This document shows positions 37,080-48,956 of a stretch of DNA of 64,000 nt, piece after piece. Below the pieces are notes generated by a model. That model was not told the DNA's origin, searched no databases, and saw nothing but the letters and a program-made list of their open reading frames with translations. A program made the position numbers and the translations under genes. The first letter of the stretch is position 1. The number at the start of each line of letters is the position of its first letter. This DNA is from Delphinus delphis (taxonomy: Eukaryota; Chordata; Mammalia; Artiodactyla; Delphinidae), in contig NC_082687.1 in assembly GCF_949987515.2 (NCBI RefSeq), positions 27,492,132-27,556,131 on the forward strand. The letters run 5' to 3'.

Positions 37080-37445
37080 TAGTCACAAGTATCTGAAATG
37101 ACATTCTTCTTGTAATCCAGCTAGCAACTGACGACCTTCAAAAGATCATAGTCAGATACGTTGAGTACAGTTAATTTTAAAATGTTAAAGGGAAAGCTGA
37201 TTGAAGGAATTTTAGACCTACAAACACTTATATAATTATTTCCCCATCTATTCTCTTTTAAAAACAGTGATTTTTATTAACATTTATTGAATACTCTTTT
37301 TAGATTACTATTCTTTTGTAAGTTGTAATTTCAGATCATATTGGAGAGCAAAAAAAAAAGAAAGCAGAATTAGTACTTATGTAATGGTGAGTTATGGTAA
37401 AGACAAAAGAGACAGCCTGCTCTGTTTTCTGACATAAATGAAAAA
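37080..37445. repeat. Duplicated non-coding segment, copy A
   Basis: This segment can be aligned by eye to 38325-38735. Matching blocks appear in the same order: GCAACTGACGACCTTCAAA, AGGGAAAGCTGATTGAAGGA, TTTAAAAACAGTGATTTTTA and AATTAGTACTTATGTAATG, with small indels. No known family was recognised. Confidence 0.7.
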
Positions 37446-38324
37446 CACGCTTTTATGTTATACTTCTAACATTCTCTCCTCACTATAGGAAAGACAATTT
37501 TGCTTGATTTTTTAAGTCATTTAAAAATCGCTTTTATTTTCAGGCTTGTTTTACAAAGGATGTGTTAATGGCTCAATAGAGGTTAATTTTCACTACTAAA
37601 ATAATTTCGTTTTTTTGTTCCTATCCCCTCCCTGTGGGTCATGACTATAAATTACAACTTAGTCTATTAAAGGAAAGAGCTATCAGTACCTGAAAACACC
37701 AATTTTCTGCCTAGTAAATTGAGTTCAACAGTGAGAAACTTTGTAAAACGGGAAATCTTTCCTAGTTCCACTTGATTTTTGCACAATTTGCACTGCTGCA
37801 GTAAAAAAGACAAGGTTAATTCCTAAGACTCTATATGATTACTTTTGCTTTACAGGTAATTTTTAAGATACAGTATTTTATTTTATATTAAGATACAGGA
37901 TTTTATAAAAAGGTACACTACTTAGAATAAATTAAAGTAAGGTATCTGGGATTCCCATGCCTTTCTGTTAATAGGAATGGACTGTAGCACACACTTAGGG
38001 TCTAGTACATAGTAAGTATCCAACAGATGCTGGCTGAATTGAAGGCATGTGCCTGGTTTCTACACAGTGGGTCTACACTGTGGGCCCACATACGGCATGT
38101 TCCTTTCTATTTTCAATGACTATTTTGTCTGACATCAGCTCTGGCCCTGTTGGTTCCTTGCCTCTTCATTGCCTTCTTAGCACCTGATCCTAGCTTGATT
38201 CTCCAAGTTCTGGACCTAGTGCTTCATGTTTCACTGACATCTGACCTTAGTCACGATCACAGCTCTGTTCTGTGAAATGCTAGTTAAATTAGGTGTAGGT
38301 CAGCTATTTCAGTATTTGGGAGAT

Positions 38325-38735
38325 GTCACAGAAATATTTTGAATTTTAAGTATCACCAATGACAGCAACTAAAGATCTTCAAATACATCTTAATCTTCAT
38401 CAGATATGTCAGAAGCACATTTATTTTTAAATATTGAAAGGAAAGGTTGCTTGAAGGACCTTTTAAATCTATTATCATTTAATAATGACATTTCAATAAC
38501 AGTTTCTCCACTATTCTCCTTTAAAAACAGTGATTTTTACTTCAGATTTCTAATTAATGGCTACTAATACTCTTCATTCCTATTCTTTTTCTGAATGCAA
38601 CTTCAGTTCATATTGAATAGTAAAAAACAGAACAATTAGTACCTATGTAATGCTAGCAATATCAAATTGCTGAGCCTGGTTCAACTGGGAAAATGCTATG
38701 GTACAGGCCAGATGAAAAACAACCAACCTAGACTA
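38325..38735. repeat. Duplicated non-coding segment, copy B
   Basis: Counterpart of 37080-37445, offset by about 1.26 kb: GCAACTAAAGATCTTCAAA, AGGAAAGGTTGCTTGAAGGA, TTTAAAAACAGTGATTTTTA and AATTAGTACCTATGTAATG. The same orientation suggests an old local duplication or two copies of an unrecognised dispersed repeat. Confidence 0.7.
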
Positions 38736-39234
38736 ATTCTGCACTGGTTTTCCAATTAAGCCATTCAACACAAGTGGGAGGGCAACAGAATGCAGCATGT
38801 TTTAGAAATCCTGGTACAGTTAATTAAAAAAAGAGGAAGAAAGTGAAAAGTAGTTGTGATCTCCCAAATTGTTTAAGATGTAGAAGGAGTATGAAAACTG
38901 TCTCTGTTCTTTTTATGATTGTGTATTCAGGAAGATTAAATTTAAATCCTGATCTTAAATATATACGAAGCTTTCCCCACTGTGGCCCTTGGGTGCAATC
39001 CTCATGAACAATGTGGATCTGCCTAAACCTTCCTAAACAAGGAAGTCAAACCTCTAAGTCTTGCCTAAAGTGAGATACTCTTTTCTTTAATTTTTACTGT
39101 TTCTTTTCCTTCAAGGCAAATATTTAGCACATACAGAAAGTAGCTAGAATTTAAATATTCTACATTTTATTGAGAACCATGAATTATTGACTCAATTACT
39201 TCCTAAGAAGGGGAATATTCATTTTTAAATGTGG

Positions 39235-39480
39235 CGTTTGTAAAGTAACCCTTTATTATTTCTAAAGCAGTTTCAACATACAGGTACTAATTTTTATCCT
39301 CCTAACTCTGAGAGATGGGTAGGGCAGATACTTTTAAGATTTATTTTCTTACAGAAGAGAAAACAGAACTTCAATTATTTGCTCAAAGTCTCAGAGTGGG
39401 CAGTGTCACTCTGGACCCAAGGCCAGGTTGTCTGACCCCAAGGCCAAATCTCTCTCTACTCACGCGATACCTCAACATAA
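39235..39480 (-). mobile_element. MIR SINE fragment (reverse)
   Basis: ACAGAAGAGAAAACAGAACT, TTTGCTCAAAGTCTCAGAGTG and CCAGGTTGTCTGACCCCAAG follow reversed MIR order (bases before a cut-off left end unclear). Confidence 0.55.
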
Positions 39481-39499
39481 AGATGACTCTGGAATCTGT

Positions 39500-40735
39500 G
39501 CTGGTGACGCTTTATTATACAGCTTCTTACTGGAGCACTCTCACAGTAAGTGCTTAAACTGCTGGATAATATTCAAGGAGCCTTTCACTAAAACATTAAG
39601 TGGTCAGTATGGCTTCTAAGAGGATGGTGTGAATCTCCAAACTCTAGCCTTGGTTCTTCCTTCCAAATTGAAGAAGAAAATAAAATAAAAGGAGGGATTA
39701 GGAGAGAGGAGGAGGTATTTGTGCCCCCGCCCCCCGCCAAATTATATACTTTTGATTCCTCTGAAACAAATATAATTGAATGAGTCTGGGCTCATCTATA
39801 CTGCTATGTGTAAGTGTGAATTTCTATTAAACTTCCTAAAAACCTCATCCCATCTATTCCTCAGCTTATTTGCTACAAGTGACTTTTCAATTCTTGTTCA
39901 CAGTTATGATGCCCCTCTACATTTTGATTCTTTAATCTTTTGTTTTATTTCATTTGCTTTATTTTGTGGTTTTACCATTAGAAAAGTAAACAGGGCCCTT
40001 GTGTAAAGCTGCATTAGGTTGTCAAAGACCAGTGATTTAATGGAGCCTTTAGTCTTATACCTGTAAGGAGAAAATACATTTGCCACTCCTCCTTAGGGAT
40101 GTTTTGCTTGGTGAGGTAGAAGAGTTCACTGTTAATTAGCAACACAGCACAGACAGGAAGATGACGCTTTTGTAAATGTAATGTTATAGTCAGCTGGCAT
40201 GGATGAAAGAGCTTCAATTGGGGCCAACCTGAGGGCAGATGGAAACAAGCTCCATTGCTTGAGACGGGTGAGCTTCATTCCTTGGTGTCAACCTGCTCTT
40301 ATCTAGAGGTGGATTTGGTCTCTGATACTGGAGGGAGGTGTGTGAGTGTGAGACAGAGGATGTGAGCATGTGCACAGATGCTTTCATGATCATTTCAAGT
40401 GGTTTGGGAGTCTTCTTGCTGACGTTCAAGGTTTTCCCCTCTCCTCAGAACGCCAATCACTGGGTGACAGGGTGAAGTGGAGCAGAGCTCTAAAAGTGTG
40501 TGTGTGCTTATGTGTTATGCGTTACAGGTACCTGCTTATCTCTACAGAAATCATCAGCAGCCTTTCTCTCTTTCTGATCTAAGAGGTCAGGATGGGCAGT
40601 GAATGAAGATACCAAGGAATAAGGGTAAAAGAAAAAAATCATTCCATTGGATATGTCTGTCTTTAAAGAGCAAAAAATTACAGCAAAAATTTTGGAGACT
40701 TGAAACATGCGCTTTTTTTTTTTTTGCTATACAAT
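39500..40735. other. Intronic sequence, nothing recognised
   Basis: No clear repeat or exon. A G/T-alternating patch lies at about 40335-40375 and 40495-40510. Confidence 0.4.
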
Positions 40736-40739
40736 TTTT

Positions 40740-41246
40740 CTGAATCTTGAAGACGTTAAGCGAAGAGAAATAAGCTGGACACAAAAGGACAAATATTGTA
40801 TGATTCCATTTATATGAGATACCTAGAACAGTCAAATTTATAGAGATAAAATGTAGAATGAGGGCTTCCCTGGTGGCGCAGTGGTTGAGAGTCCGCCTGC
40901 TGATGCAGGGGACATGGGTTCGTGCCCCCGTCCGGGAAGATCCCACATGCCGCGGAGCGGCTGGGCCCGTGAGCCATGGCCGCTGAGCCTGCGCGTCTGG
41001 AGCCTGTGCTCCGCAACGGGAGAGGCCACAGCGGTGAGAAGCCCGCGTACCTCAAAAAAAAAAAAAAAAAAGTAGAATGATAGTTCCCAAAGGCTGGGAG
41101 AAGTGGTATTGGGGAGTTTTTGTATGGAGTTTGGGAAGGTGAGAAAATTCTGGAGAAGGATGGCGGTGATAGTTGCAGAATAATGTACTTAATGCCACTG
41201 AACTGTACCCTTAAAAATGGTTAAAATGGTAAAAAAAAAAAAAAAA
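40740..41246 (+). mobile_element. Old L1M 3' end, interrupted by a SINE
   Basis: ACGTTAAGCGAAGAGAAATAAG, CACAAAAGGACAAATATTG, GATTCCATTTATATGAGATAC and, after the SINE, ATAGTTCCCAAAGGCTGGG and CCACTGAACTGTACCCTTAAA, ending in an A run. The SINE insertion duplicated GTAGAATGA. Confidence 0.8.
40862..41071 (+). mobile_element. CHR SINE (young, CHR-2-like) in an old L1M
   Basis: GGGCTTCCCTGGTGGCGCAG head, GGGTTCGTGCCCCCG, GCCGCTGAGCCTGCGCGTC and A tail. The target duplication GTAGAATGA lies at 40853-40861 and 41072-41080. Confidence 0.93.
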
Positions 41247-41638
41247 AAATTAGCTTCATGTTGTGGTTTCCTACGGTGTCATGAGCTGCTAACATCATTT
41301 AGTACCTCTAACATGGGCAGTAATGATGACATGTCTCCCCAACGATCCACCATGCCTTGTGGGGCTGTTTCATTGGGCCCAGCACTTTCACCAGGATTTC
41401 AATTTCATTTCATAACTTCCCATGTTCTGCACCAAACAGCCAAAGAAGCCACTGACATCTGTTGCCTAAAACTAAGGCGATCTGCCAAACTACCTTATCT
41501 CTAGTTACACACTTCTTTTATTTTAAAATGTGCCCGAAAATATATCCAGGTTAAAAAAAAAAGAACTTTTTCAGAATTTAGTCTCTGCTTTTTCATAGAG
41601 ACTGCTTTATCTCTTTGGGTGACCCAATCTCAAGTTTT

Positions 41639-41890
41639 GTTTTGTTTTGTTTAATATTTATTTATTTGGCTGCATCAGGTCTTAGTTGTGGCATGCGGGA
41701 TCTTTCATTGCGGTGCATGGACTTCTCTCTCGTTGTGGCGCATGGGTTCTGGAGCGCGTGGCCTCTGTAGTTTCAGCACGTGAGTTGCCCCGCGGCATGT
41801 GGGATCTTAGTTCCCCGACCAGGGATCGAACCCACGTACCCTGCGCCTTGGAAGGCGGATTCTCAACCACTGGACCACCAGGGAAGTCCC
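41639..41890 (-). mobile_element. CHR SINE, older form
   Basis: (ATTT)n tail, GGCTGCATCAGGTCTTAGTTG, CGCGGCATGTGGGATCTTAG, GGGATCGAACCCACGTACCC and CCACCAGGGAAGTCCC. The imperfect target duplication is TCTCAAGTTTT (41628-41638) versus TCTCAACAGTTTT (from 41891). Divergence is higher than in the short SINEs. Confidence 0.88.
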
Positions 41891-43044
41891 TCTCAACAGT
41901 TTTTAAATTCCTCTCATCCTCTCCATTCTCAAAGTGTTTCCTCCCAAGTCTCCATCAGAATCTCCATCATCCCCCAGAACTAATCCACCATCAGGTCTTA
42001 CCCGTTCCTCCTTCTCATTTCTCAAATCAGGCCTTCTGTTCAGTTGCACCACTTCCATCCTAAGTCAGGCCCTTTCTACCTTCCATCATCCACAATCCCA
42101 TCCCAGTTGTCTTCTCTTCTGCTAGGTGGTACCTGCCATGAGCCACTGCACAGACACCAAGGGACAACGCTGCCTATACCCCTGCGTTGATTTTTCTCCT
42201 CAAAAAAGACTTGCTGTGTTTAAGAAGGGCTGAGATTTCGCACTGCAAAATGAGGGCCTTTGTTTGGCCCCAGTGTCTTTGTTCAGTCGCCTCCTCCACC
42301 TCTGGGCATGGACCAGGCCCTCACCGAACGGGGCCTGCTCAACTGAGCAGACTCAGGTTCAAGCCCCCATCTTTCCATCCCTCCACCACCCGCCTCCACC
42401 TTAATGCCTAAACGCCTCCTTATCCTCCGTATCTTCCAGGGCTCTGTTTTTGGCACTGACTGCAATCAACTTAGCAATTTTCATTTCCGGTGTCAAAGCA
42501 TTCTCAAGGGGACAGAATCACGCAGGCGGTACAATCCTAGTGACATCATGGGCGCAAGTTCTGGGAGGGCAGCCCTGCATCCTCCGGCTCTCGGGTCTGT
42601 TTCTGAGCTGCCAGGCATCAGGGCTGAAGAGTTTGGGGCTTTCAGCTTTGGAGGAGGAAGGTCCTGCTCGCAATGCTTCTCTGAGCCTGACAGGCTCTGT
42701 CTAATTTTTATCACACATAGGAAATGAAATACAGGAAGATAAAAAATTTCCATCAAACCTTAGATTAATATCAAGATGTTAAAGATGTACTTTAGGGATG
42801 GTAATGGTAATTTTTAAAAATAGGGAGTTCACTCCTTAAGAAAAAATTAGAGACTACCCAATTTCTTTCCCATTAGGGCAACAGAAATTCAAATGAGAGC
42901 TTCAACTTGGAATGGCTAGGAGTTAATTATTTAGAGTATAGCGGGAAAACTGTTAAATTACAATGGGCTCTTCATAAGTGTTCTCCAGCCAGGGATGTTG
43001 CCCTACTTTTTGAGGGGTAAAAATAGTTGGGATCTGATATAACT

Positions 43045-43336
43045 CTGTGAGAGGCAGTAGAGCTTATGTGCTGAATATACAGAGTCAGAATGCCTGGACT
43101 TCCCGGGTTCAAATCCCCGCCCTGCCACTTCCTTCGATCTGGGTGACCTTGGACTGACTAATTCAACTCTTACATGCCTCAGATGACTGATTTCTAACAT
43201 GAGGACAGATAATAATTGAATAATCGGACCTATTTCATAGGATTATCATGAGGATTAAAATGATAAAACAATAAAGTTCTTAGGTTAATGTGCACAAAAT
43301 AAGTACTCAAATGTTTATTGCTATTGCTATTAATTT
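43045..43336 (+). mobile_element. MIR SINE, near complete
   Basis: CCGGGTTCAAATCCCCGCCC, TGCCACTTCCTTCGATCTGG, GTGACCTTGGACTGACTAAT and GGATTATCATGAGGATTAAA give the MIR order from tRNA-related head to tail. It ends where the CHR SINE at 43337 begins. Confidence 0.8.
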
Positions 43337-43547
43337 TTTTGTTTGTTTGTTTTTGCGGTACGCGGGCCTCTCACTGTTGTGGCCTCTCCCGTTGCGGAGC
43401 ACGGGCTCTGGACGCGCAGGCTCAGCGGCCATGGCTCACGGGCCCAGCCGCTCCGCGGCATTTGGGATCTTCCCGGACCGGGGCACGAACCCGTGTCCCC
43501 TGCATCGGCAGGCGGACTCGCAACCACCGCGCCACCAGGGAAGCCCA
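43337..43547 (-). mobile_element. CHR SINE (young, CHR-2-like)
   Basis: T-rich tail with GTTT repeats, GCGGTACGCGGGCCTCTCAC to CCACCAGGGAAGCCC. A perfect 16-bp target duplication, CTATTGCTATTAATTT, lies at 43321-43336 and 43548-43563. Confidence 0.95.
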
Positions 43548-43689
43548 CTATTGCTATTAATTTCAAGAGTGGAAGGATCATACCATTAAGCCTTGTTAAA
43601 GAAAAGTAGTCACTGTTTTCCTTGTGACAACAATTGCTTAGAGGGTTCAGGTTTAAAGATATTGCCTTGCAAAACTCACAAAACTTTCA

Positions 43690-43795
43690 GCTTTAAGACA
43701 GCAGTTATGAGGAAAAAATGAGATAAAACATGGAGTACTTGGCACAGTGCCTGCCTGGCATGGAGTAACTGCTCCATAAATAACAGCGATGATTC
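43690..43795 (+). mobile_element. MIR SINE tail fragment
   Basis: GAGTACTTGGCACAGTGCCTG and GAGTAACTGCTCCATAAATAA match the MIR 3' region. Confidence 0.55.
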
Positions 43796-44796
43796 TCGGA
43801 GAAGGTGTCTGACAGAATAAAGCATGTTTCTCGCACTGCTCCTTAAGATAAACCAAACAATCCCACTAATACCAATGGGAGAGTTACTTTTTTAAATTTC
43901 AGGTTATAATTCACATGAAAAGAATAGGCACGTTACAGCCAAAGCAGCTCATGAAAATTTTCTTCCCAACAGGCAATTCCCTCATCTACTTGTTAAGAAC
44001 ATCGTACATCAGGTGACTCACCACTGTCTGTGAGCTGGGGCCTAGAAAGCCAAGTAGGTGGCCGGTGTCTGCCACGGCCAAAGGGCATATTTCTCTCTCC
44101 CATCCCCTTTCCTGGCTGTATGTTCTCTTTCTTGCTCTCATCTTGCCTTTGTCCTGTTTTTCATTTCACTTATGAGAAATTTCATTTTACCTCATGGAAA
44201 GCTGTGAGTTGCTTTGATTCTTTTCTGGAACAACATGGGCTACAAACAGAGGCACAGACACGGGGAATACCTGAAAATTACTTATTGTGCTTCTAATTTA
44301 TACTTTCCAAATTTGCTATGTGAAGTGCACCTTCATTTAAAATTTTAAGCAGCAAGAAGCTCTCTTTGGATAACGCTAATTTATTTTTGGCCTACGTGTC
44401 CCTACTCCAAATCATTTTCTAAGAAATCACTTCAACATAGTTTTGACCTCAGAGAAACAGTGACAGGAACAAGGGGGAACCCCATACATATATTTAAATA
44501 GTTATCGATCAACAAATGTGTCTAGAGCATCTGCTACATGTGTGACATTATCTCTGCCCGGGTTAGCAAATCACATTTCCTCGCTATCATGTTTGGTTGT
44601 GGGCTATGGACTGGCTAAGATTAAAAGAAAATCAAGACTAATGATTAATAAAGAGCAAAAACTGGGATTGAAAGTTCCACAGATGCAATAATGTCTGAAG
44701 TTCATCTAAACTTGGAAGAACCAGAGACCAAGCAACTAAGACTTTTCTGTGTACAAGTTGGAGGAGAGAGAGAGAAAAATTATTCACACATGTGTA

Positions 44797-44827
<31 letters not shown>

Positions 44828-44837
44828 CACACACACA
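44797..44837. repeat. (CA)n microsatellite with TATA interruption
   Basis: A run of CA repeats of about 28 bp is followed by TATATA and a further CA run. Confidence 0.85.
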
Positions 44838-44939
44838 ATGTCCTATATTTATGCTCTCTAAGGTTCTAACCTTGGCTTATTCCTTGTCTCTCTAAATACC
44901 CATTTCTTGGGCAAATGCATCTACTTTCATGGATGGTGA

Positions 44940-45305
44940 TTCTAAAATAGTTATTTTCGATCTTTCCCTATTCCCCAAGCTTTAGAATCACACATCCAAC
45001 TTCCTGTTAGGCACGTCTGAATGTTCTATGGACATTTCAAATTCATTGTCCTAAAAGGAATTTCATTCCAACCCCATTTATCCCGGCAGTGCTTGTTTTC
45101 CAGAGCACCCATCAACTTTTCATGTTACACAAATAACTCATTTAGTATGTTTAATCTCTCCACCACCTCTCATTAGAATGTAATCTCCACCATGGCAAGG
45201 ATCTTTGTATATTTTGTTCACTTTCTTCATCCAGGAAGTCCCTAGGTATGCCAAGAAGAGTGTCTGCCATTTAGTGGATATTGACTATGTTTGGTGAATG
45301 AATGA
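44940..45305 (+). mobile_element. L2 (LINE-2) 3' fragment
   Basis: ATCACACATCCAACTTCCTG, ACATTTCAAATTCATTGTCC, GAATGTAATCTCCACCATGG and TTTGGTGAATGAATG follow L2 order to its end. Confidence 0.65.
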
Positions 45306-45900
45306 CCTTTGCCCCCCATGCCCCCAAAGCTGCTCCCACTCCAGCGTCCCCAGTCTCAGCAAAAGGCACCAGCAGCCTAGCCTATGGAAACATCCCAGAT
45401 CTTTGCTTCCTTACCTCCAATACAGACCCACCAATGTTACTTCCCAGATAGTCTTGTTAGCTGTCCCCTCCTCTTTATCCCTAACGCTGCTGGTCTAGTT
45501 CTATCTCTGGTCATCTCTCACCGAAATGACTTAGAAGAGCCACGGGAACTGTCTCTCTTTAAATAAGCCTACCTCCGCACAGCCAGATATTAAATGCGAA
45601 CCTGAGCTTACTATTCTGCTGTATTGAAACATTCAGAGGTTCTGTTTTGCCCAAGGATAAATTCAGGCCCCTCCTTAGAGTCCAGGACCTGGACCCAATC
45701 TGCACAACAGCCTCCACTTTTATCTCCTTGCCTCTCACACGTCCATAGAGGTAACATGAAATAGCTTTTGGTGCCCTGTGCAGACAGCCTGTCCTTACTC
45801 CCCCTCAGCATTGCCAATCCTAATCTTTCAAGATTCAGTTTGGGGGTCAATTCTTTAAGAAGTTTCCTTGACCTTCCAGATTGGCCTAAATGTCATGGCT
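45306..45900 (+). mobile_element. L2 (LINE-2) fragment, second copy
   Basis: GCTGCTCCCACTCCAGCG, AAGGATAAATTCAGGCCCC and AGATTCAGTTTGGGGGTCAA, then CTTTAAGAAGTTTCCTTGACC, resemble inner and 3' L2 text. Long frames through it (60-97 codons) are chance. Confidence 0.5.
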
Positions 45901-45999
45901 CTGTATGTTCCCATGGCAACCAACTGAAGGGATATATAAAAAAATCTGGGCAAACATTTGTAATTAACACAAAACCCTTGGGTTTACATAAGGAGGAAA

Positions 46000-47829
46000 G
46001 GAGTGTTCATAAAAATCCTAGATATGATCTACTGGGTAGGTATTTATTTAAGCACTTATAGGAAGTAGTTGGAAAGAATCAGGTTACCTTGTTTCCAATT
46101 TTTGGTAAAGGGGAAAAAAGACTTAATCTTTAAAGTGTTTCGTGAGAAAACTGTAAGCCAGAAGAATCCTTGGTTTCCTATCTCTGACTCAGCAGTTTTG
46201 TAGGAGGGACGATGCCCTCTGATGTACATTAGCTTCCTGTACGTGGCACACAGAGACACGGAGGGCTGCATCACACACATCGTGACCTGAAGACATCTAA
46301 TAAGCAGGTGTTATTTCCTTGTTTTATCATTTCCTTAATTTCATATTGCCAATTACAAGGGGATGGCTGTATTTCAATTACTATGTAAGACCATCCTGAT
46401 CTAGCTTGTGTCCATTCAATTTAAATGCTCTGTTTTGTGGCATAATTGAACGGTCCATCATCCAGCCCCCCAGACCTCACACTTACTCACACTCTTGCCT
46501 GTTGGGCCCTCTTGCTTAAGAGCACACACAGTATTGATGGGGATAACATGAGCCCATGACATGGTGAGACACACTTTCCTCTGGACCTGTTCGGTTTACT
46601 CATTCAGTTTAGAAAAGCGAAGAAAATTAACTATTAGTCAACCATTACATGTCCTTAAAAACATGTTCCCCCATAGGATAATCAGTCTATGAATTGCAGG
46701 ATTTCTCACCTATATGCTGCGAAGTACACGTGAAAGGAATGAGGTGCATGTATCCAGGTGTGGGTACCTTAAATGCTGCATATTTGAGGACTGCTGAGAT
46801 TAATCTACAGTTAGACCTTTTAAAGCCGTTTCTTTTCAGGAAATAGATTTATAAGTCTCTTACTTAAGGGAAATGTCTGAGTGTCGAAATAGACATCATA
46901 TGATTTGGCTGGCCATACCAAGATATGGACTCTTTAGCCTAACGGGTCTGCTTACAAAAATATAAATCCATTTGACTTTACATTATAGTGAACTCTCTTC
47001 TTCTTTCACAGCCCCGTACCTCTTCAGTGATTTGTGGGGGCTGTGTCTTCCAGACACTGCTGTATACTGAGTAGCCAGAAAGGAAATTAGGTTATAAAAT
47101 AGCCTGCTGACTGTAGGCAGCTCTGTTCATTGAGGGATCACAAAGTAAAATACACACAAGATGAAACCAATGGGAACTTACAGTTGGAAAGAGACTGAGA
47201 AAGTAAAAACTCAGACTAGAATTAGAAGTTGCAGATTAGACATCAAAAGGCCTGCGTAAATTCTTGGGCCAGTTTCGTTGCTAATCTACTGGTTTGAGGG
47301 GCAAGTCATTAACCTGGAATGCTCTTATGCCACATAGGTACGTTGATATGTACATTCAAACATTTATTTAGTGGCTACTAAATATCTGCGGTGTTGCTAG
47401 GTTCTAGAGATAAGACCCTGTCCTGCCCTAAAGACATCGAACAGGGGAGCTAAAAGTCCAGTTGGCATCTCTCAATATTTCCTCTACTGTGCAACTCCCA
47501 AAGGTGGGTGCCAGAGTCAGCTATGAAGGTTCGTTATGGGAATCAATCTTGGTGGTTCAGTCCACGGTGGAAAATGTGGAAAAGTCCCTCAAGGAAATGT
47601 CAACAGGCCTTCTATCCCCTCACCCCTGATGCCGACATCCTTTGAAACTTTGAGAACTGCTAGTCTAGAAGGATCTTACAACCTCAAAGGGCAGTTCTAC
47701 GGGCAAAATAATGTAATACGGGAAAAACGAAGAAAAAATGAAGACCTAACAGTACAACGTTACTGAATCATTTACATGATCTCTGTGTACGGACGTGGCC
47801 AAAGAACTTCAGCAGTTGTTCCTAAAGTC
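46000..47829. other. Intronic sequence, mostly unrecognised
   Basis: A short piece near 47380-47460 (TAGGTTCTAGAGATAAGACCC) resembles the start of the old unnamed repeat. Nothing else was recognised. Confidence 0.4.
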
Positions 47830-47841
47830 AAGGTCTAATAT

Positions 47842-48048
47842 ATATATATATTTTTTGCGGTACACGGGCCTCTCACTGCTGTGGCCTCTCCAATTGCGGA
47901 GCACAGGCTCTGGACGCGCAGGCTCAGCAGCCATGGCTCACGGGCCCAGCCGCTCCACGGCATGTGGGATCTTCCCGGACCGGGGCACGAACCCGTGTCC
48001 ACTGCATCGGCAGGCGGACTCTCAACCACTGCACCACCAGGGAAGCCC
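47842..48048 (-). mobile_element. CHR SINE (young, CHR-2-like)
   Basis: TA-rich tail, GCGGTACACGGGCCTCTCAC to CCACCAGGGAAGCCC. The target duplication AAGGTCTAATAT lies at 47830-47841 and 48049-48060. Confidence 0.93.
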
Positions 48049-48084
48049 AAGGTCTAATATTTTGATGCCACTTTACGATTTATA

Positions 48085-48285
48085 AAATCTGCAAAGACAT
48101 TTTCCTTTATGTAATTTTTCATAGCAACAGGTAAGGCAATACTACCATTTCCATTTATAAATAAAGAAACTGACGCCCAAGTAAGTTAAATAACTTGCCA
48201 TAATCTTACACCAAGTGAGTGGCAGAGCTGGAAATTAAACCAAGTCTTCTGACCCTAAAGCCAGTCCACTTTCCACCACTAGGGA
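48085..48285 (-). mobile_element. MIR SINE fragment (reverse)
   Basis: CATTTATAAATAAAGAAACTG, ACTTGCCATAATCTTACACC, GTGAGTGGCAGAGCTGGAAA and TTCTGACCCTAAAGCCAGTC are reversed MIR text. Confidence 0.75.
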
Positions 48286-48887
48286 GAACCCAACTTAAAA
48301 TATATATGTGTGTATGTGTGCATGAGTGTGTGCATATAGGTTTATTCTTTTTCTTAAGACAGAAAGGTCCTGACAAACCTTCAAGGCAAATAAGCAATTC
48401 AAATTTAAAAATAAAACGGTAAGCTTCCATTGTAAGGTACAGTAATACGGCTCTAAACCAACATTATTGACAAAAAAGGTATTCTGGATGAGACACCTAA
48501 GTGTTTTTATATTAAATGTTTAAGAAGAAGAAATAAGCACATATCTATACGCCATTAGACGGGACACAGAGAACATAATATACACTTAAAACAAATGATG
48601 TGCAGTCTCCCTATGTAGTCACCACTACACTGTCAGACCAAGCATTGCAGTGGGGTGCTCTAGGGCATAAAAGCCTGAAGCCAACAAGCTTGAAGCTCAG
48701 ACTGCTGTGATTTTCCCCCTGTCCTCTCTCTAGTGGTCATTTCCAGTTCGCCCTGATGTTGTTAGTTCCTTTCGATTTTAAAGGACTCCCCTACCTGCAG
48801 CTGCTTAGAAGCCTCTGTATACGTAATCCGAGGAGGAGCTTAAGGTTAAAACCGGAAAACCACCGTAGTAAATATTCAAATATAAAA

Positions 48888-48956
48888 ACACACATACATG
48901 TTTGTATATGTGTGTGTATGTACACACACAGTGACACACACGCAGAGACACACACT
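48888..48956. repeat. Alternating CA/TG microsatellite
   Basis: CACACATACATG, then TGTATATGTGTGTGTATGTAC, then ACACACAGTGACACACACGC. Both TG and CA phases meet here, so the tract is partly self-complementary. Confidence 0.8.
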
